Shown here piece after piece: positions 7,330-16,578 of a DNA stretch of 64,000 nt; position 1 is the first letter of the stretch; each line of letters starts with the position of its first letter. The notes under the pieces are model-generated. The model saw only the letters and a program-made list of their open reading frames with translations. It searched no databases and was not told where the DNA came from. Source of the stretch: Paenibacillus bovis (GTDB taxonomy: Bacteria > Bacillota > Bacilli > Paenibacillales > Paenibacillaceae); NCBI RefSeq assembly GCF_001421015.2, contig NZ_CP013023.1, positions 4,767,001-4,831,000 of the forward strand, given 5' to 3'. A program made the position numbers and the translations under genes.

Positions 7330-8739
7330 TTATTTCCTTTCCAGCCAGCGGGCGAGCTCCCATTCATAGGCGCCCATCTCCTGATGCTGTACATAATAAA
7401 GCAAATCACCAAACGGATTCACATCCGCGATCAGCGGCATACCTCCGCCGGCAGGCACAAGCACATCCATACCCGCACAAAAAGAACCCGGAAATGCAGC
7501 AAGACCAGCCAGTGCCGTAGCCTGGATATTTTCCCTGATCGCTGCGGACAGACCGGTTTGCTCCAGCAGCATCCGTTCATTGCGCAGATGCAGATTCGTT
7601 ATCGGTGTCCGGCTGAGCCGTACTACCGCGTGACCAGCCTGTCCGCCGCAGACGAGCTGGCGTATATCGTAAGCTTTGCCATCCAGCATGTCTTTGCTGA
7701 TCCAGCGCTCCACATGCATGCCTTCCTGTCCTACCCAGTCTATAATTCGGCGGATCGTCCCGTGATCGGTATACCGCCGAAGTCTGCCGGAATTGTAAAT
7801 GATCGTCTCTCCGTTCCACTGCTCGATCCCTACTGTAGTCGAAGCAATCTCTGCTCCTGTACGGGGATGATACTGGTAGGCAATCACACCCGAAGCACCG
7901 GAACCGCAGAACAGTTTGACAAATACGCGGTGTATTTTCTGCTGCTCCATCAGCTGTCGCAGCGAATCATAGCTGCTCGGTATTTCTTCAACAGAGGGAG
8001 CCAGTGCATTCGGTACATTTACCCCTGCCTGATCCAGCCAATTGGAGCAGCGACGTTTGTCGAACATAAGAGCGGCTTCCACCGGATCATTCATCCATCT
8101 GCCACAGGGCAGGTCACGCTGCACTTCCGCGCGCAGCCAGGACAGTAATCGGCACCAGCCACGGAACCACTGGGCCGGATACAGCACACGTCCATGATAT
8201 GGTTCCAGCCGTCTGGCAAGGGCGGCTGCTATCGAACTTCCCTGTGTATGATCAGGTAGAGGCAGCAGATCATCATTGGTCCAGCCTTCGGCATCGTCGG
8301 CTCCCAGGGCAATCAATCCACGCTCTACTGCTATATTCTCACCCGGTGCATCCAGACGCAGGGTGAGCGGACCGGATCGCAGATTCGCTGTTAACACCTG
8401 CTTTTCTGCAATATTATCCATGTGCATCCTGTGATTAGACCATTCGTTATCCTCCAAAGAGACAGGATGTCCCGATTCAGCTGCTTTTTCGTTCCCTGCG
8501 ACACTATGTTTATTCATGGATGGAAAAGAGGCTCCTGCCTGGATAAGACGCCTGTTATCCTGCCTCCGAATCAGACTTTCCAATAGATCAATCAGGCGAT
8601 CGCCTGCACGAATCGCCTGCAGCAACCGGATATAGGGAACCTCCATCGCAGCAGGCTGTCCATGATACTGCAGAGCCTGCTGCCAGCCGGTCGTTCGTTT
8701 ATTGCCGGGATTACCAAACAGAATCGTATAAGAACGCAT
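7330..8739 (-). CDS. STM4014-family protein, ATP-grasp-like ligase
   Basis: 469 residues from the ATG whose first base overlaps the previous stop (TAATG), a layout that suggests translational coupling; a GTG 27 bases earlier is possible but less likely. The C-terminal half looks like a RimK-type ATP-grasp: FVKLFCGSGASGV at about 273-284 for nucleotide contact, YDIRQLV at about 357-363, RLSRTPITN and then ADVNPFG at about 438-444, whose Asp and Asn would hold Mg2+. The N-terminal ~200 residues are not recognised beyond the family. ATP-grasp enzymes of this class join a carboxylate to an amine or thiol. The substrate is unknown; by context it could act on the same molecule as the two radical SAM enzymes. 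Confidence 0.75.
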   Translation of the reverse strand: MRSYTILFGNPGNKRTTGWQQALQYHGQPAAMEVPYIRLLQAIRAGDRLIDLLESLIRRQDNRRLIQAGASFPSMNKHSVAGNEKAAESGHPVSLEDNEWSNHRMHMDNIAEKQVLTANLRSGPLTLRLDAPGENIAVERGLIALGADDAEGWTNDDLLPLPDHTQGSSIAAALARRLEPYHGRVLYPAQWFRGWCRLLSWLRAEVQRDLPCGRWMNDPVEAALMFDKRRCSNWLDQAGVNVPNALAPSVEEIPSSYDSLRQLMEQQKIHRVFVKLFCGSGASGVIAYQYHPRTGAEIASTTVGIEQWNGETIIYNSGRLRRYTDHGTIRRIIDWVGQEGMHVERWISKDMLDGKAYDIRQLVCGGQAGHAVVRLSRTPITNLHLRNERMLLEQTGLSAAIRENIQATALAGLAAFPGSFCAGMDVLVPAGGGMPLIADVNPFGDLLYYVQHQEMGAYEWELARWLERK

Positions 8740-9581
8740 TACTCCGTCAGTGACGGATAACGCCACTCATCATCCAGATCCTGCTGATCGTCGAGTGTAA
8801 CATTCACTCCGCTGCTGCGCCATTTGAGCACCAGGCTATCCGACATATAATGATAATTCAGATTAAGATGCTTCAAACTCCGCACCGCTTCGCTATTTAG
8901 CAGCGCTTCTCCGCCTTTGTCCGTTAATGTGCCTTCGGACAGATCCAGTTCTTCCAGCTGCTGCAGTACCGGTGCATTAGCTGCGGCGATCGCAATCTCG
9001 TCCTGCAGCTCACTGTCCTTGAGTCCGAGAGAGGTCAGTTTGAGAAATGGATTCTCGTACAGGAAAGGCAGAATATCCCGCTCCAGATCCCCATCAAACC
9101 CGTAATTGTCCACGCCCAGATACAGTTCCAGCTTGCGCAGTTCCGGCAGCTTGGCTTTCAGGATCGATTGCAGCACTGTCGATGGCAATCCGCCACAGAT
9201 AATCGTCAGTTCCTGCAAACGCGCATGTTCCAGCGGTTCCAGCGCAAGATCTGTACTGCCTTTGATGATAAAAGATTCCAGCTGCGGATAGGCCGCCAGC
9301 AGTGGACCCAGATTGGTCTGGTTGATCCAGGATACTTCGCACTCTTCGTAGCTCATATCACCGATAAACAGTTTGCGCAAATTGGGGAAATGACTGCTTG
9401 CTGCAATCAGCGTCGGCAGAAATTCCTGCGCCGACTCTTCATAGGCAGCGCCCCAGTCGCCGATGATCAGACTGGTCAGAGCCTGGCTTTTCTCGGCATC
9501 CTGTGCCAGTTCTTCAATCAGGGGAGCCAGTTTGACGCCATCTTCATAAGCATCAAAATCCACACTCAATTTGATTTCCAT
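8739..9581 (-). CDS. STM4015-family leucine-rich-repeat-like protein
   Basis: 280 residues, first gene of the five-gene operon, with GGAGG 8 bases before the ATG. It contains irregular leucine-rich repeats: LRKLFIGDMS, LQELTIICGG, LRKLELYLGV, LTSLGLKDSEL, LEELDLSEGTL and LKHLNLNYHY recur about every 25-40 residues. This pattern predicts a curved solenoid that binds a protein or peptide and has no catalytic site. No signal peptide or membrane segment is seen. Within the cassette it may act as a substrate- or partner-recognition subunit. The function of the family is unknown, and the assignment rests on sequence pattern plus the neighbours. Confidence 0.78.
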   Translation of the reverse strand: MEIKLSVDFDAYEDGVKLAPLIEELAQDAEKSQALTSLIIGDWGAAYEESAQEFLPTLIAASSHFPNLRKLFIGDMSYEECEVSWINQTNLGPLLAAYPQLESFIIKGSTDLALEPLEHARLQELTIICGGLPSTVLQSILKAKLPELRKLELYLGVDNYGFDGDLERDILPFLYENPFLKLTSLGLKDSELQDEIAIAAANAPVLQQLEELDLSEGTLTDKGGEALLNSEAVRSLKHLNLNYHYMSDSLVLKWRSSGVNVTLDDQQDLDDEWRYPSLTE

Positions 9582-9635
9582 TATGTATTCCTCCGTTTCA
9601 TATACTGACAGACCAGTAATGCACTACTAACGACT

Positions 9636-9665
9636 ATTTTACATGAGTAAACATCTATAAATCAA
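9636..9665 (-). promoter_or_regulatory. candidate promoter of the STM401x operon
   Basis: On the minus strand TTGATT (9660-9665), an 18-base spacer and TAAAAT (9636-9641) form a good sigma-A-like promoter about 50 bases upstream of the first gene. It lies downstream of the rdgB terminator, so the five genes would be transcribed independently. Confidence 0.6.
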
Positions 9666-9814
9666 AGGCTTCAGCTCGCTTGGGTTGATTTATTTTGTTC
9701 ATGATCAAGCCGGTTATTTCACTGCCCTATCCTGTTGCCTGATAGGTATGCTGTCTCTTCTAACCGACATGCCCTGCTACTATCTGCAGCTCGTATACTT
9801 TTAAGCAATCCATG

Positions 9815-9853
9815 CAAAAAAAGCTGCACAACCCCCAGGGGCTGTACAGCTTT
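9815..9853 (-). terminator. rdgB terminator
   Basis: On the minus strand AAAGCTGTACAGCCCC pairs with GGGGTTGTGCAGCTTT around a short loop and is followed by a run of seven Ts. It lies 80 bases beyond the rdgB stop. The rest of the 9582-9933 gap holds only the STM401x promoter. Confidence 0.85.
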
Positions 9854-9933
9854 CAGTTGAATATTTGCCTGAATAACTGAATAAAACAAGAGTCTTGCAC
9901 ATATCGAACACAATACTGACAGAATCGATAAAT

Positions 9934-10560
9934 TTATTGTTCCAGCTGGGCAACCAGACTGCGCAGTGCAGCACCGCGGTGGCTGATACTCTGCTTCTGC
10001 TCGATGGTCAGATCAGCCATGGTCTTGTTCTCGGAAGGAACATAGAACAGCGGATCATAGCCGAATCCCTTATTGCCTGACGGTTCGGAAGTAATCCAGC
10101 CTTCCACGGTTCCTTCGGCGGTCAGCTTTTCACCGGTTGCCGGATCATACAATACCAGGCTGCATACAAAACGTGCCGTACTAAGCAGCGGCTGTTCGGT
10201 ATCTTCACCCAGCTGCAGCTGCTCCAGCGCATCCAGCAGCTTGGCGTTATTGTCGGCATCGGTTGCCTGTTCCCCGGCATAACGGGCCGAATATACACCC
10301 GGCGCGCCGTCAAGACGATCGACACAAAGACCGGAATCGTCTGCGAGTACCGGTACACCCAGTGCATCAGCGACCGTTTTCGCTTTTTTGAACGCATTCT
10401 CGGCAAACGTTGTGCCGTCTTCTACAACTTCCGGCAGATCCGGATAATCATACATACTGCGCACTTCCAGTCCATACGGAGCCAGGGCATGCGTAAATTC
10501 GAGCACTTTGCCTTTATTTCGGGTCGCAACAATAACGGTATTGCCGCTCACCTTTTTCAT
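9934..10560 (-). CDS. rdgB: XTP/dITP diphosphatase (RdgB/HAM1 family)
   Basis: 208 residues, the usual length for the family. [12 protein letters not shown] at the start binds the triphosphate, [24 protein letters not shown] (shown in part) carries the acidic metal ligands, and SHRGAAL near the end completes the site. The enzyme removes non-canonical purine triphosphates (XTP, dITP) from the nucleotide pool, giving the monophosphate and pyrophosphate. Its start codon overlaps the rph stop by 4 bases (ATGA), so the two are translationally coupled in an rph-rdgB operon, a common arrangement in Firmicutes. A strong terminator follows. Confidence 0.97.
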   Translation of the reverse strand: MKKVSGNTVIVATRNKGKVLEFTHALAPYGLEVRSMYDYPDLPEVVEDGTTFAENAFKKAKTVADALGVPVLADDSGLCVDRLDGAPGVYSARYAGEQATDADNNAKLLDALEQLQLGEDTEQPLLSTARFVCSLVLYDPATGEKLTAEGTVEGWITSEPSGNKGFGYDPLFYVPSENKTMADLTIEQKQSISHRGAALRSLVAQLEQ

Positions 10561-11315
10561 ACCTGTGCGCCTGCCTGTCCGCTCGTGATTTTGAGCGCGA
10601 TCGGTCCGAGGACTTCTTTTTGCAGCTCAATCATCTGCTGAATACCCTGTTCACCCAGCTCCAGCATCTGATCCAGCTCTTTGCGGGTAAATGGACGATC
10701 TTCGCCGGTTCCCTGCAGCTCTACAAATTCACCGGTACCCGTCATAACGACGTTCATATCGACTTTGGCTTTGGAATCTTCTTCATAGTTCAGATCCAGT
10801 ACTGCACGGTCGCCTACGATACCTACGCTGACCGAAGCCAGATAATCGGTAATCGGGAAACGTGCCAGCTTGTGCTGTACTGCCAGTTTGTCCATTGCCA
10901 TTGCCAGTGCTACAAATGATCCGGTGATAGACGTAGTGCGTGTACCGCCATCTGCCTGGATCACGTCACAGTCTACGGTAATGGTACGCTCACCAAGTGC
11001 CTGCAAGTCTACGATCGAGCGCAGTGCGCGTCCGATCAGACGCTGGATTTCCATAGTGCGTCCGCCCAGCTTGCCTTTGGCGGCTTCACGCTGGTTGCGT
11101 GTCTGGGTTGCGCGTGGCAGCATCGAGTACTCGGCGGTAACCCAGCCTCTACCCTGTCCTTTCATAAAATGAGGAACACGTTCTTCGACCGAAGCTGTGC
11201 ACAGTACTTTGGTATCTCCTACTTCGATATACACGGAACCTTCCGCGTATTTATTGACATTGGGTGTTATTTTCAAAGGGCGCAATTCATTTTGCTGCCG
11301 TCCATTGATTCTCAT
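10557..11315 (-). CDS. rph: ribonuclease PH
   Basis: 252 residues. It starts [16 protein letters not shown], the standard RNase PH opening, and carries [18 protein letters not shown] with the phosphate-binding arginines and [22 protein letters not shown] follows in the expected place. The enzyme trims the 3' ends of tRNA precursors by phosphorolysis and forms a hexameric ring. GGAGG lies 8 bases before the ATG. It is the first gene of the rph-rdgB operon. Confidence 0.97.
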   Translation of the reverse strand: MRINGRQQNELRPLKITPNVNKYAEGSVYIEVGDTKVLCTASVEERVPHFMKGQGRGWVTAEYSMLPRATQTRNQREAAKGKLGGRTMEIQRLIGRALRSIVDLQALGERTITVDCDVIQADGGTRTTSITGSFVALAMAMDKLAVQHKLARFPITDYLASVSVGIVGDRAVLDLNYEEDSKAKVDMNVVMTGTGEFVELQGTGEDRPFTRKELDQMLELGEQGIQQMIELQKEVLGPIALKITSGQAGAQV

Positions 11316-11597
11316 GGTTGTCTGCCTCCTGCTTCTTATTTCGCATCCTTATTCTAACAAACCTCTCTCCTAAAAGCACCCTTAACCGTGAATTGACCGG
11401 AATCGCTCCAAAACAGACTTTTCAAATCACCTGCCAATACGCTTCCCTGCCTTCTGGTTAACAGCAGGTATGCGCAGGTTAATATACAAAATATATACGG
11501 CTGCATACTGACCGTCTCCTGCGCCCGGATCGGCGGATCATGCACGGTTTGTTTATGCAGCCGATTACAGTCATATAGAGAGAGGTGTCTATCCATC

Positions 11598-12185
11598 ATG
11601 GAAAATAAAGAATCCGGCAAAATGCCTTATAGTCTGCACAGTCTGAACGTAGAGCAGGCGACCCGGGAATGGCTGACCAAGCGCGGAGTCAGCATACGCG
11701 AAATTGCGGAGCTGGTCCTTTTTCTCCAGCAGAGCTATTATCCGGATCTGACGATTGAAGAGTGCGAGCAGAGTGTCAACAAGGTACTAATGAAGCGCGA
11801 AGTACAAAATGCGCTGCTGACAGGAGTACAGCTGGATATTCTCGCAGAAAAAGGGCAGCTGATCTCGCCGCTGCAGGAGATGATCGAGAATGACGAAGGA
11901 TTGTACGGAGTCGATGAGATTCTGGCCTTTGCGATTGTAAATGTATATGGCAGTATCGGGTTCACCAACTATGGTTATATCGACAAACTGAAGCCCGGTG
12001 TACTGGGACGGTTGAACGACAAGAGTCTGGGCCCCATCCATACGTTCTTTGACGATATTGTCGGTGCGATTGCAGCCGCAGCCAGCAGCCGGATTGCTCA
12101 CGGACGACAGATGGATGATGAGCAGCATCTTGTCGATACCGCCCAGGTAGAATTACCCGAAGATGATGAAGCCAACGAACATTGA
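11598..12185 (+). CDS. phosphatidylglycerophosphatase A (YutG-like)
   Basis: 195 residues. DEILAFAIVNVYGSIGFTNYG and HTFFDDIVGAIAAAASSR match the PgpA domain, including the paired acidic residues of FFDDIVG. PgpA dephosphorylates phosphatidylglycerophosphate to phosphatidylglycerol. Unlike the proteobacterial enzyme this version is largely soluble, with an N-terminal helical extension (VEQATREWLTKRGVSIREIAELV) typical of the Bacillus YutG group. It is divergent from rph across a 280-base gap and followed by a strong bidirectional terminator. The ATG has only a modest ribosome site (GAGAGGTG). Confidence 0.85.
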   Translation: MENKESGKMPYSLHSLNVEQATREWLTKRGVSIREIAELVLFLQQSYYPDLTIEECEQSVNKVLMKREVQNALLTGVQLDILAEKGQLISPLQEMIENDEGLYGVDEILAFAIVNVYGSIGFTNYGYIDKLKPGVLGRLNDKSLGPIHTFFDDIVGAIAAAASSRIAHGRQMDDEQHLVDTAQVELPEDDEANEH

Positions 12186-12269
12186 GACTGACTAACGGTA
12201 TGGGTAGAGAAAACCGAATGAAGTTTGCTGTACAGTACAGTGGAAAAACAAAATAACCTTATACTCAGC

Positions 12270-12317
12270 AAAAAAAACACCTGCTGCTATCATCATGCTA
12301 TAGCAGCAGGTGTTTTT
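12270..12317. terminator. bidirectional terminator
   Basis: AAACACCTGCTGCTAT and ATAGCAGCAGGTGTTT form a perfect stem with A and T runs on both sides. It serves the pgpA-like gene on the plus strand and the membrane protein on the minus strand. Confidence 0.9.
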
Positions 12318-12363
12318 GTTTTGGCTTTATTTATGATCATGGTAAACACGTTCTTGCCGACGG

Positions 12364-13020
12364 CTAGCGTGGCAGCGGCGGCGGATCTTCCTCATGCTTC
12401 GGTTCCTCCGCTGCACGATGGGTGAGCTTGATATCCGGGCTGCGCCAGCGATAACGCTGCTCCTCACGCTCTTTGCGTTCTTTGCCTTCGCTGGCAATCC
12501 ATTTGAGTACGAGCAGCCAGATCAGACACACCGCAGTAAACACATAAATCAGACGCATCGGCAACAGTCCCGTATAATTACGGATCAGCATACCCGATAG
12601 CAGCAGCAGTTCCAGTACCGGAAACAGCAGCACCGACAGAAAACGGGAAGGCAGCTGCTGTCCATGGCGCTTGCGGACAATCAGCGTAGGAATAATATAC
12701 GCCAGCGTAATATATAATGCGATCAGGGCAAAACCGTTACTCAGCCGTCCACCATATGTAGTGAACGGGATAAAAGCTGCTGACCATCCCTGGCGCATTC
12801 CAATATTGAGCAGGCTGGTCACTCCCTGCACCACCGTTACAGCAAGACCGGTGTAAACAAGTGCAGAACGCCAGCGATACCATCTTGAACGTTTGTTGTC
12901 AGACAGCATCGACATGCTGCCAAATATACCGATCATTGCCGCAATCAGCAATGACAAATAAGCGAATAAGCGTAATCCCTGTACAATCAGATCTATTGCC
13001 GTGCTGTCTGCATTGTTCAT
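12364..13020 (-). CDS. hypothetical six-helix membrane protein
   Basis: 218 residues from an ATG preceded by AAAGGGG; an upstream in-frame start to 13101 has no ribosome site and would overlap the opposing transporter's promoter. About six hydrophobic segments are visible, starting with LRLFAYLSLLIAAMIGIFGS. After the last segment comes a charged cytoplasmic tail, rich in Lys, Arg and Glu and ending in a proline run (DPPPLPR). I do not recognise the family. It is a single-gene unit that ends at the bidirectional terminator. Confidence 0.65.
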   Translation of the reverse strand: MNNADSTAIDLIVQGLRLFAYLSLLIAAMIGIFGSMSMLSDNKRSRWYRWRSALVYTGLAVTVVQGVTSLLNIGMRQGWSAAFIPFTTYGGRLSNGFALIALYITLAYIIPTLIVRKRHGQQLPSRFLSVLLFPVLELLLLSGMLIRNYTGLLPMRLIYVFTAVCLIWLLVLKWIASEGKERKEREEQRYRWRSPDIKLTHRAAEEPKHEEDPPPLPR

Positions 13021-13143
13021 GGTGTGTGCCCCTTTCGTAGCCTGGGCTGTAATAGTGTGTTTATTGTAAAAGAGATAGCTTAAGATATGATGAAAAAGCA
13101 ATTAATTCCAGTTAAATCCTGCCTGGGCGACAAAACGTTGTAT

Positions 13144-13151
13144 GATATAAT
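13144..13151 (+). promoter_or_regulatory. extended -10 promoter of the BASS/arsenic-type transporter
   Basis: GATATAAT preceded by T at 13143 gives TGATATAAT, an extended -10 (TGnTATAAT) that can work with a poor -35. Transcription would start near 13158, downstream of the earliest in-frame ATG, which decides the start of the next gene. Confidence 0.6.
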
Positions 13152-13182
13152 CGAACAAAAACAAAAGGAGCCCCTGCGCTTG

Positions 13183-14178
13183 ATGACAAGAGAAGCTCTC
13201 GAACGTCAACAAATCTGGATTTATCTACTGCTGCTTGTACTCGGTATCTTTATCGGTACTTTTGCGCCTGCAGGCGGAGCGACACTGGACATACTCCTGT
13301 CTCCTTTGCTGGCGATATTGTTATACAGCATGTTTGTACAGATCCCTTTTATACATATCAGAAAAAGCATGGGCAATGCAATATTCATGACTGCCCTGCT
13401 GCTTGTTAATTTTGTAATCGTGCCCCTGGTTGTAGGGCTATTGATCCTGCTGTTCCCGCAGCCAACACCGGTCCTGATCGGAATCTGCCTCGTGCTGCTG
13501 ACTCCCTGCATTGACTATGTGATCGTATTTACCGGACTGGGACGCGGCAATGAACAGCTGATGCTGGCAGCGACACCACTGCTCCTTATTGTACAGCTGA
13601 TTCTGCTGCCATTCTACCTTCGCCTTTTTGTCGGTACATCGGCGGCGAAGATCATGCAGGCCGGGCCTTTTATTTCTACATTTATTATGCTGATCCTGAT
13701 TCCGCTGCTGCTGGCGATCATTACCCAGCTGTGGGCGAAGCGGCGGCCCACCGGCAGTCGATGGCAGCAGCTGACCGCCTGGCTGCCCGTTCCCATGATG
13801 GGGCTGGTACTATTGGTAATTACCGCTTCACAGATTCACCGGGTATATGAGGATATGGAGATTGTCATCGGCGTACTGCCGATCTATGTACTATTTGCAC
13901 TTTTAATGCCTGTGATAGCAAGTCTGGTCGCGCGAATCTTCCGGCTGGATCTTGGTGCAGGCCGGGCGCTGATCTTCAGCTCCAGCACACGCAATTCGCT
14001 GGTTGTGCTGCCGTTGGCCCTTGCGCTGCCTCCCTCATGGGCGCTTACTGCTGCCGCTGTAATCGTAACCCAGACGATGATCGAACTGATCGCGGAGCTG
14101 ATCTATATCCGGGTCGTCCCCTCCCTGCTGATGCGTTCACAGACTGCTGAGAAGGAAAGGCTCCCGGCGGGTAATTAA
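13183..14178 (+). CDS. arsenic-resistance-type transporter (BASS superfamily)
   Basis: 331 residues with about ten membrane segments. TPCIDYVIVFTGLGRGN is the signature loop of the Acr3/arsenic-resistance branch of the bile acid/arsenite symporter superfamily, and FSSSTRNSLVVLPLALALP is the matching half. AAAGGAG precedes the ATG by 13 bases; an in-frame TTG three bases before the ATG is a possible alternative. An earlier ATG at 13087 lies upstream of the promoter and is rejected. No arsR or arsC is nearby, so the arsenite substrate is unproven. It is divergent from the membrane protein before it. Confidence 0.75.
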   Translation: MTREALERQQIWIYLLLLVLGIFIGTFAPAGGATLDILLSPLLAILLYSMFVQIPFIHIRKSMGNAIFMTALLLVNFVIVPLVVGLLILLFPQPTPVLIGICLVLLTPCIDYVIVFTGLGRGNEQLMLAATPLLLIVQLILLPFYLRLFVGTSAAKIMQAGPFISTFIMLILIPLLLAIITQLWAKRRPTGSRWQQLTAWLPVPMMGLVLLVITASQIHRVYEDMEIVIGVLPIYVLFALLMPVIASLVARIFRLDLGAGRALIFSSSTRNSLVVLPLALALPPSWALTAAAVIVTQTMIELIAELIYIRVVPSLLMRSQTAEKERLPAGN

Positions 14179-14248
14179 CAAGAGAATCATGCCTAACACA
14201 TCATATCCTGACTGATCCCAATTCACCTTAACGATAGGAGTGGCCTGC

Positions 14249-14674
14249 ATGTCGGACGAAGTTCACCGGATACACAAGATTCCTTTTAGTAAAATCAGCG
14301 GTCTGCTGAATATCAGGCAAAAGATCGTTAATGTCTATCCCGATCATGTCAACAAAATGGTCATTGTCGAGACGGAAAAGCTGTCCCGCAAAGTGGATAC
14401 GGTAGTCATAGAGGTCAAAAACAATTATCTCGATATCCGTAAAATGACTGCTGCCGAGTACAATCAGCGTCCCTATGAGCCTCATGTAGCGGACAAGCTC
14501 AAAGCCCTGCTCGACGATGCCGAGCGCGATGCCATGCTGCACAGTCTCCAGCATACGATTCGTCATACCGAGATTCAGCTGGATCACGAAGAATCCCCGC
14601 AGCTCCGGGAGCAGAGCGAGCAATTTCTGAGCCACGCCCGGCGGGCATTGTCCAAACTGACTGATGGTGTCTAA
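14249..14674 (+). CDS. hypothetical protein
   Basis: 141 residues, soluble, from an ATG with AGGAG 8 bases upstream (a GTG nine bases earlier is possible). The first half looks like a small alpha/beta domain (KIVNVYPDHVNKMVIVETEKL, shown in part), the second like helices rich in Leu, His and Glu. No motif I recognise and no signal peptide. It lies 70 bases after the transporter and 38 before the DUF2306-like gene on the same strand, so the three may be co-transcribed. Confidence 0.6.
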   Translation: MSDEVHRIHKIPFSKISGLLNIRQKIVNVYPDHVNKMVIVETEKLSRKVDTVVIEVKNNYLDIRKMTAAEYNQRPYEPHVADKLKALLDDAERDAMLHSLQHTIRHTEIQLDHEESPQLREQSEQFLSHARRALSKLTDGV

Positions 14675-14712
14675 AACGCCTTGCAATAAATACTGATCCT
14701 ACGAGGTTGCTG

Positions 14713-15360
14713 ATGAACATATCGATCCGGCGGCTACTGTATATGCTGCTGCTTGCTTTTGCTTTGATTTATACGATGTATACACTGTATCTGAATCTGT
14801 TTCTCGATCCCGGAGCATCAGACTTTCTGGTTCACAAAACGGAGCCGAACCGCCCGCTCCATATTCCGCTCTGGCTGAATATAATGTACATTCATGTGAT
14901 TGCTGCCTGTCTTGCCATGCTGAGCGGAGCACTGAATTTCTCCTCTTATCTACTGCGCCGCTACCGCCGCTGGCACCGGACCAATGGCTATCTTTATATT
15001 CTGGCTGTGCTGGTGGTTGATCTGACGTCCGGGTATCTTGCTCCTTATGCGACAGGCGGCAAAATAACGAGTATTCCGTTCAATCTGGTTAATATCGCCT
15101 GGCTGTGGATTACGATCACTGCGCTGGTGCAAATTAAGCGCGGCAACTGGCTTCGGCACCGCCGCTGGATGGTGCGCAGCTATGTATTTTGTTTTACGAA
15201 TATGTTTATTCACGGGATTAGCCTAATCGGACAACATCTCTTCGGGATGGAATACAGACTGAGTTATATTTGCGGCGTATACGGGGCGATTGTAGTGGAT
15301 ATTGCAGTAGCGGAACTGATCAATCGAACGATATTCCGCTATCCGGCCAAGACGCCGTAA
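14713..15360 (+). CDS. DUF2306-like membrane protein
   Basis: 215 residues with about six membrane segments (LLYMLLLAFALIYTMYTLYL first). HRTNGYLYILAVLV and the HxxxH-like RHRRWMVRSYVFCFTN resemble DUF2306 membrane proteins, whose conserved histidines hint at haem or metal binding, but the family role is unknown. The ATG follows GAGG by 7 bases. A good terminator follows the gene. Confidence 0.7.
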   Translation: MNISIRRLLYMLLLAFALIYTMYTLYLNLFLDPGASDFLVHKTEPNRPLHIPLWLNIMYIHVIAACLAMLSGALNFSSYLLRRYRRWHRTNGYLYILAVLVVDLTSGYLAPYATGGKITSIPFNLVNIAWLWITITALVQIKRGNWLRHRRWMVRSYVFCFTNMFIHGISLIGQHLFGMEYRLSYICGVYGAIVVDIAVAELINRTIFRYPAKTP

Positions 15361-15417
15361 TACAAATCTATTTAAGGCGCATAGCCATAATACGGTTCTA
15401 TTATAGCTATAATTGCC

Positions 15418-15451
15418 AAAAAGGGCTTCCTCATAAGCAGGAAGCCCTTTT
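15418..15451 (+). terminator. terminator after the DUF2306-like gene
   Basis: AAAGGGCTTCCT pairs with AGGAAGCCCTTT around a 7-base loop, followed by TT on the plus strand; the A-run on the left gives a better T-tail on the minus strand, so it may also stop the MBL hydrolase transcript. Confidence 0.8.
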
Positions 15452-15597
15452 CGTTGTATTCATTATTTTGTTCTGTAAGCCAATAATTCAGTAATCCAGC
15501 AATCTTTATCATTACAGACGACTACGGTATCATAAGCTGTAATTAAGTAATCCGACCGTGCAGCATCGGCTTTGTCTATCCATACCATTCAGCTTAT

Positions 15598-16578
15598 CTA
15601 TTTCGCGGAAAAGCTAATTATTCCACCCTGCTCCTGTCGCACGGCACGTCCCAGACGCTCCAGCTCTACCAGATGAGCCAGTGTCTCCGACATGGCGAAC
15701 CGTAGCTGGTGCAGGGTTAGCTCATTGTTGAACAGACCGCTGCATACCTCATAACCGGTGCGCGGCTGATCACGGATACGATCTTCCATCGCCTGCAGTC
15801 TCTCCTCATGATGCAGCAGCAACTTCTCTGTCCGGTCACGGAAATGAGTGAACGGGCGACGGTGACCCGGATAAGCCAGATCCACCTCATACTGGCCAAG
15901 CTGACGCAGTCCGGTCAGATATGATTCCAGCGGTGATGGATCGCTGCCCGGTACCAGGCTGATATTGGGCGAAATCTGCGGCAGCACTGCATCTCCGCAC
16001 AGCATCAGACGCTGCTCCGGCTGGTAAAAAGAAATATGTCCAGCTGCATGACCGGATGTCTCGATCGTCTCCCATAGACGGTCACCGATCTCCAGCATCT
16101 GTCCCGGCTGGATAAATGTCACTTCTGGCTGCGGTACAACCTGCGGCACAAAGCTGTCCAGATGAGCGGGCAACCGGGAGGTGATTTCTTCGGGCATTCC
16201 GTGACTGGCAAATAGATGTACCAGATCGGACGCGGCTGTATTGCCCCGAGACCAGGAACGATTCGCCTCTGCCAGCGCACGTTCGGAGATCCAGACAGGC
16301 ATTCCGCACTGCTGCTGGAACCAGCCTGATAATCCGTAGTGATCCGGATGATGATGAGTCAGTACAATCGATCGGATGGTTGGGAGCGGGATACCCAGTG
16401 TATCCAGTACATGCTGCCAGGCCTGCTCGTTATCCGCCGAACGCGGACCCGGATCTACAATACTCCAGCCGCTGCTGCCTCCGATCAGATAGCTGTTCAC
16501 CCAGCGCAGCGGATAGGACATCGCTATTTTCACCTGGATGATCTCATGTTCTCCCCGGGTAATTTCAGGTAATTTCAT
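15598..16578 (-). CDS. MBL-fold metallo-hydrolase
   Basis: 326 residues from an ATG with GGAGG 11 bases upstream. The metallo-beta-lactamase motif THHHPDHYG gives metal ligands His75, His77, Asp79 and His80; SGHAAGHISFY, CGDAVLP and YPGHRRPF supply the remaining ligands in the usual order. The extra C-terminal region (HHEERLQAMEDRIRD and a winged-helix-like stretch) is typical of the glyoxalase-II/LACTB2-like branch. Likely a cytoplasmic thioester or phosphoester hydrolase; substrate not predictable. It stands alone on the minus strand. Confidence 0.8.
   Translation of the reverse strand: MKLPEITRGEHEIIQVKIAMSYPLRWVNSYLIGGSSGWSIVDPGPRSADNEQAWQHVLDTLGIPLPTIRSIVLTHHHPDHYGLSGWFQQQCGMPVWISERALAEANRSWSRGNTAASDLVHLFASHGMPEEITSRLPAHLDSFVPQVVPQPEVTFIQPGQMLEIGDRLWETIETSGHAAGHISFYQPEQRLMLCGDAVLPQISPNISLVPGSDPSPLESYLTGLRQLGQYEVDLAYPGHRRPFTHFRDRTEKLLLHHEERLQAMEDRIRDQPRTGYEVCSGLFNNELTLHQLRFAMSETLAHLVELERLGRAVRQEQGGIISFSAK

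Noticed and set aside
9582..9933. Hidden precursor peptide gene before the STM401x operon
   Set aside because: I read this stretch for short frames with ribosome sites and found none; it holds the promoter and the rdgB terminator only.
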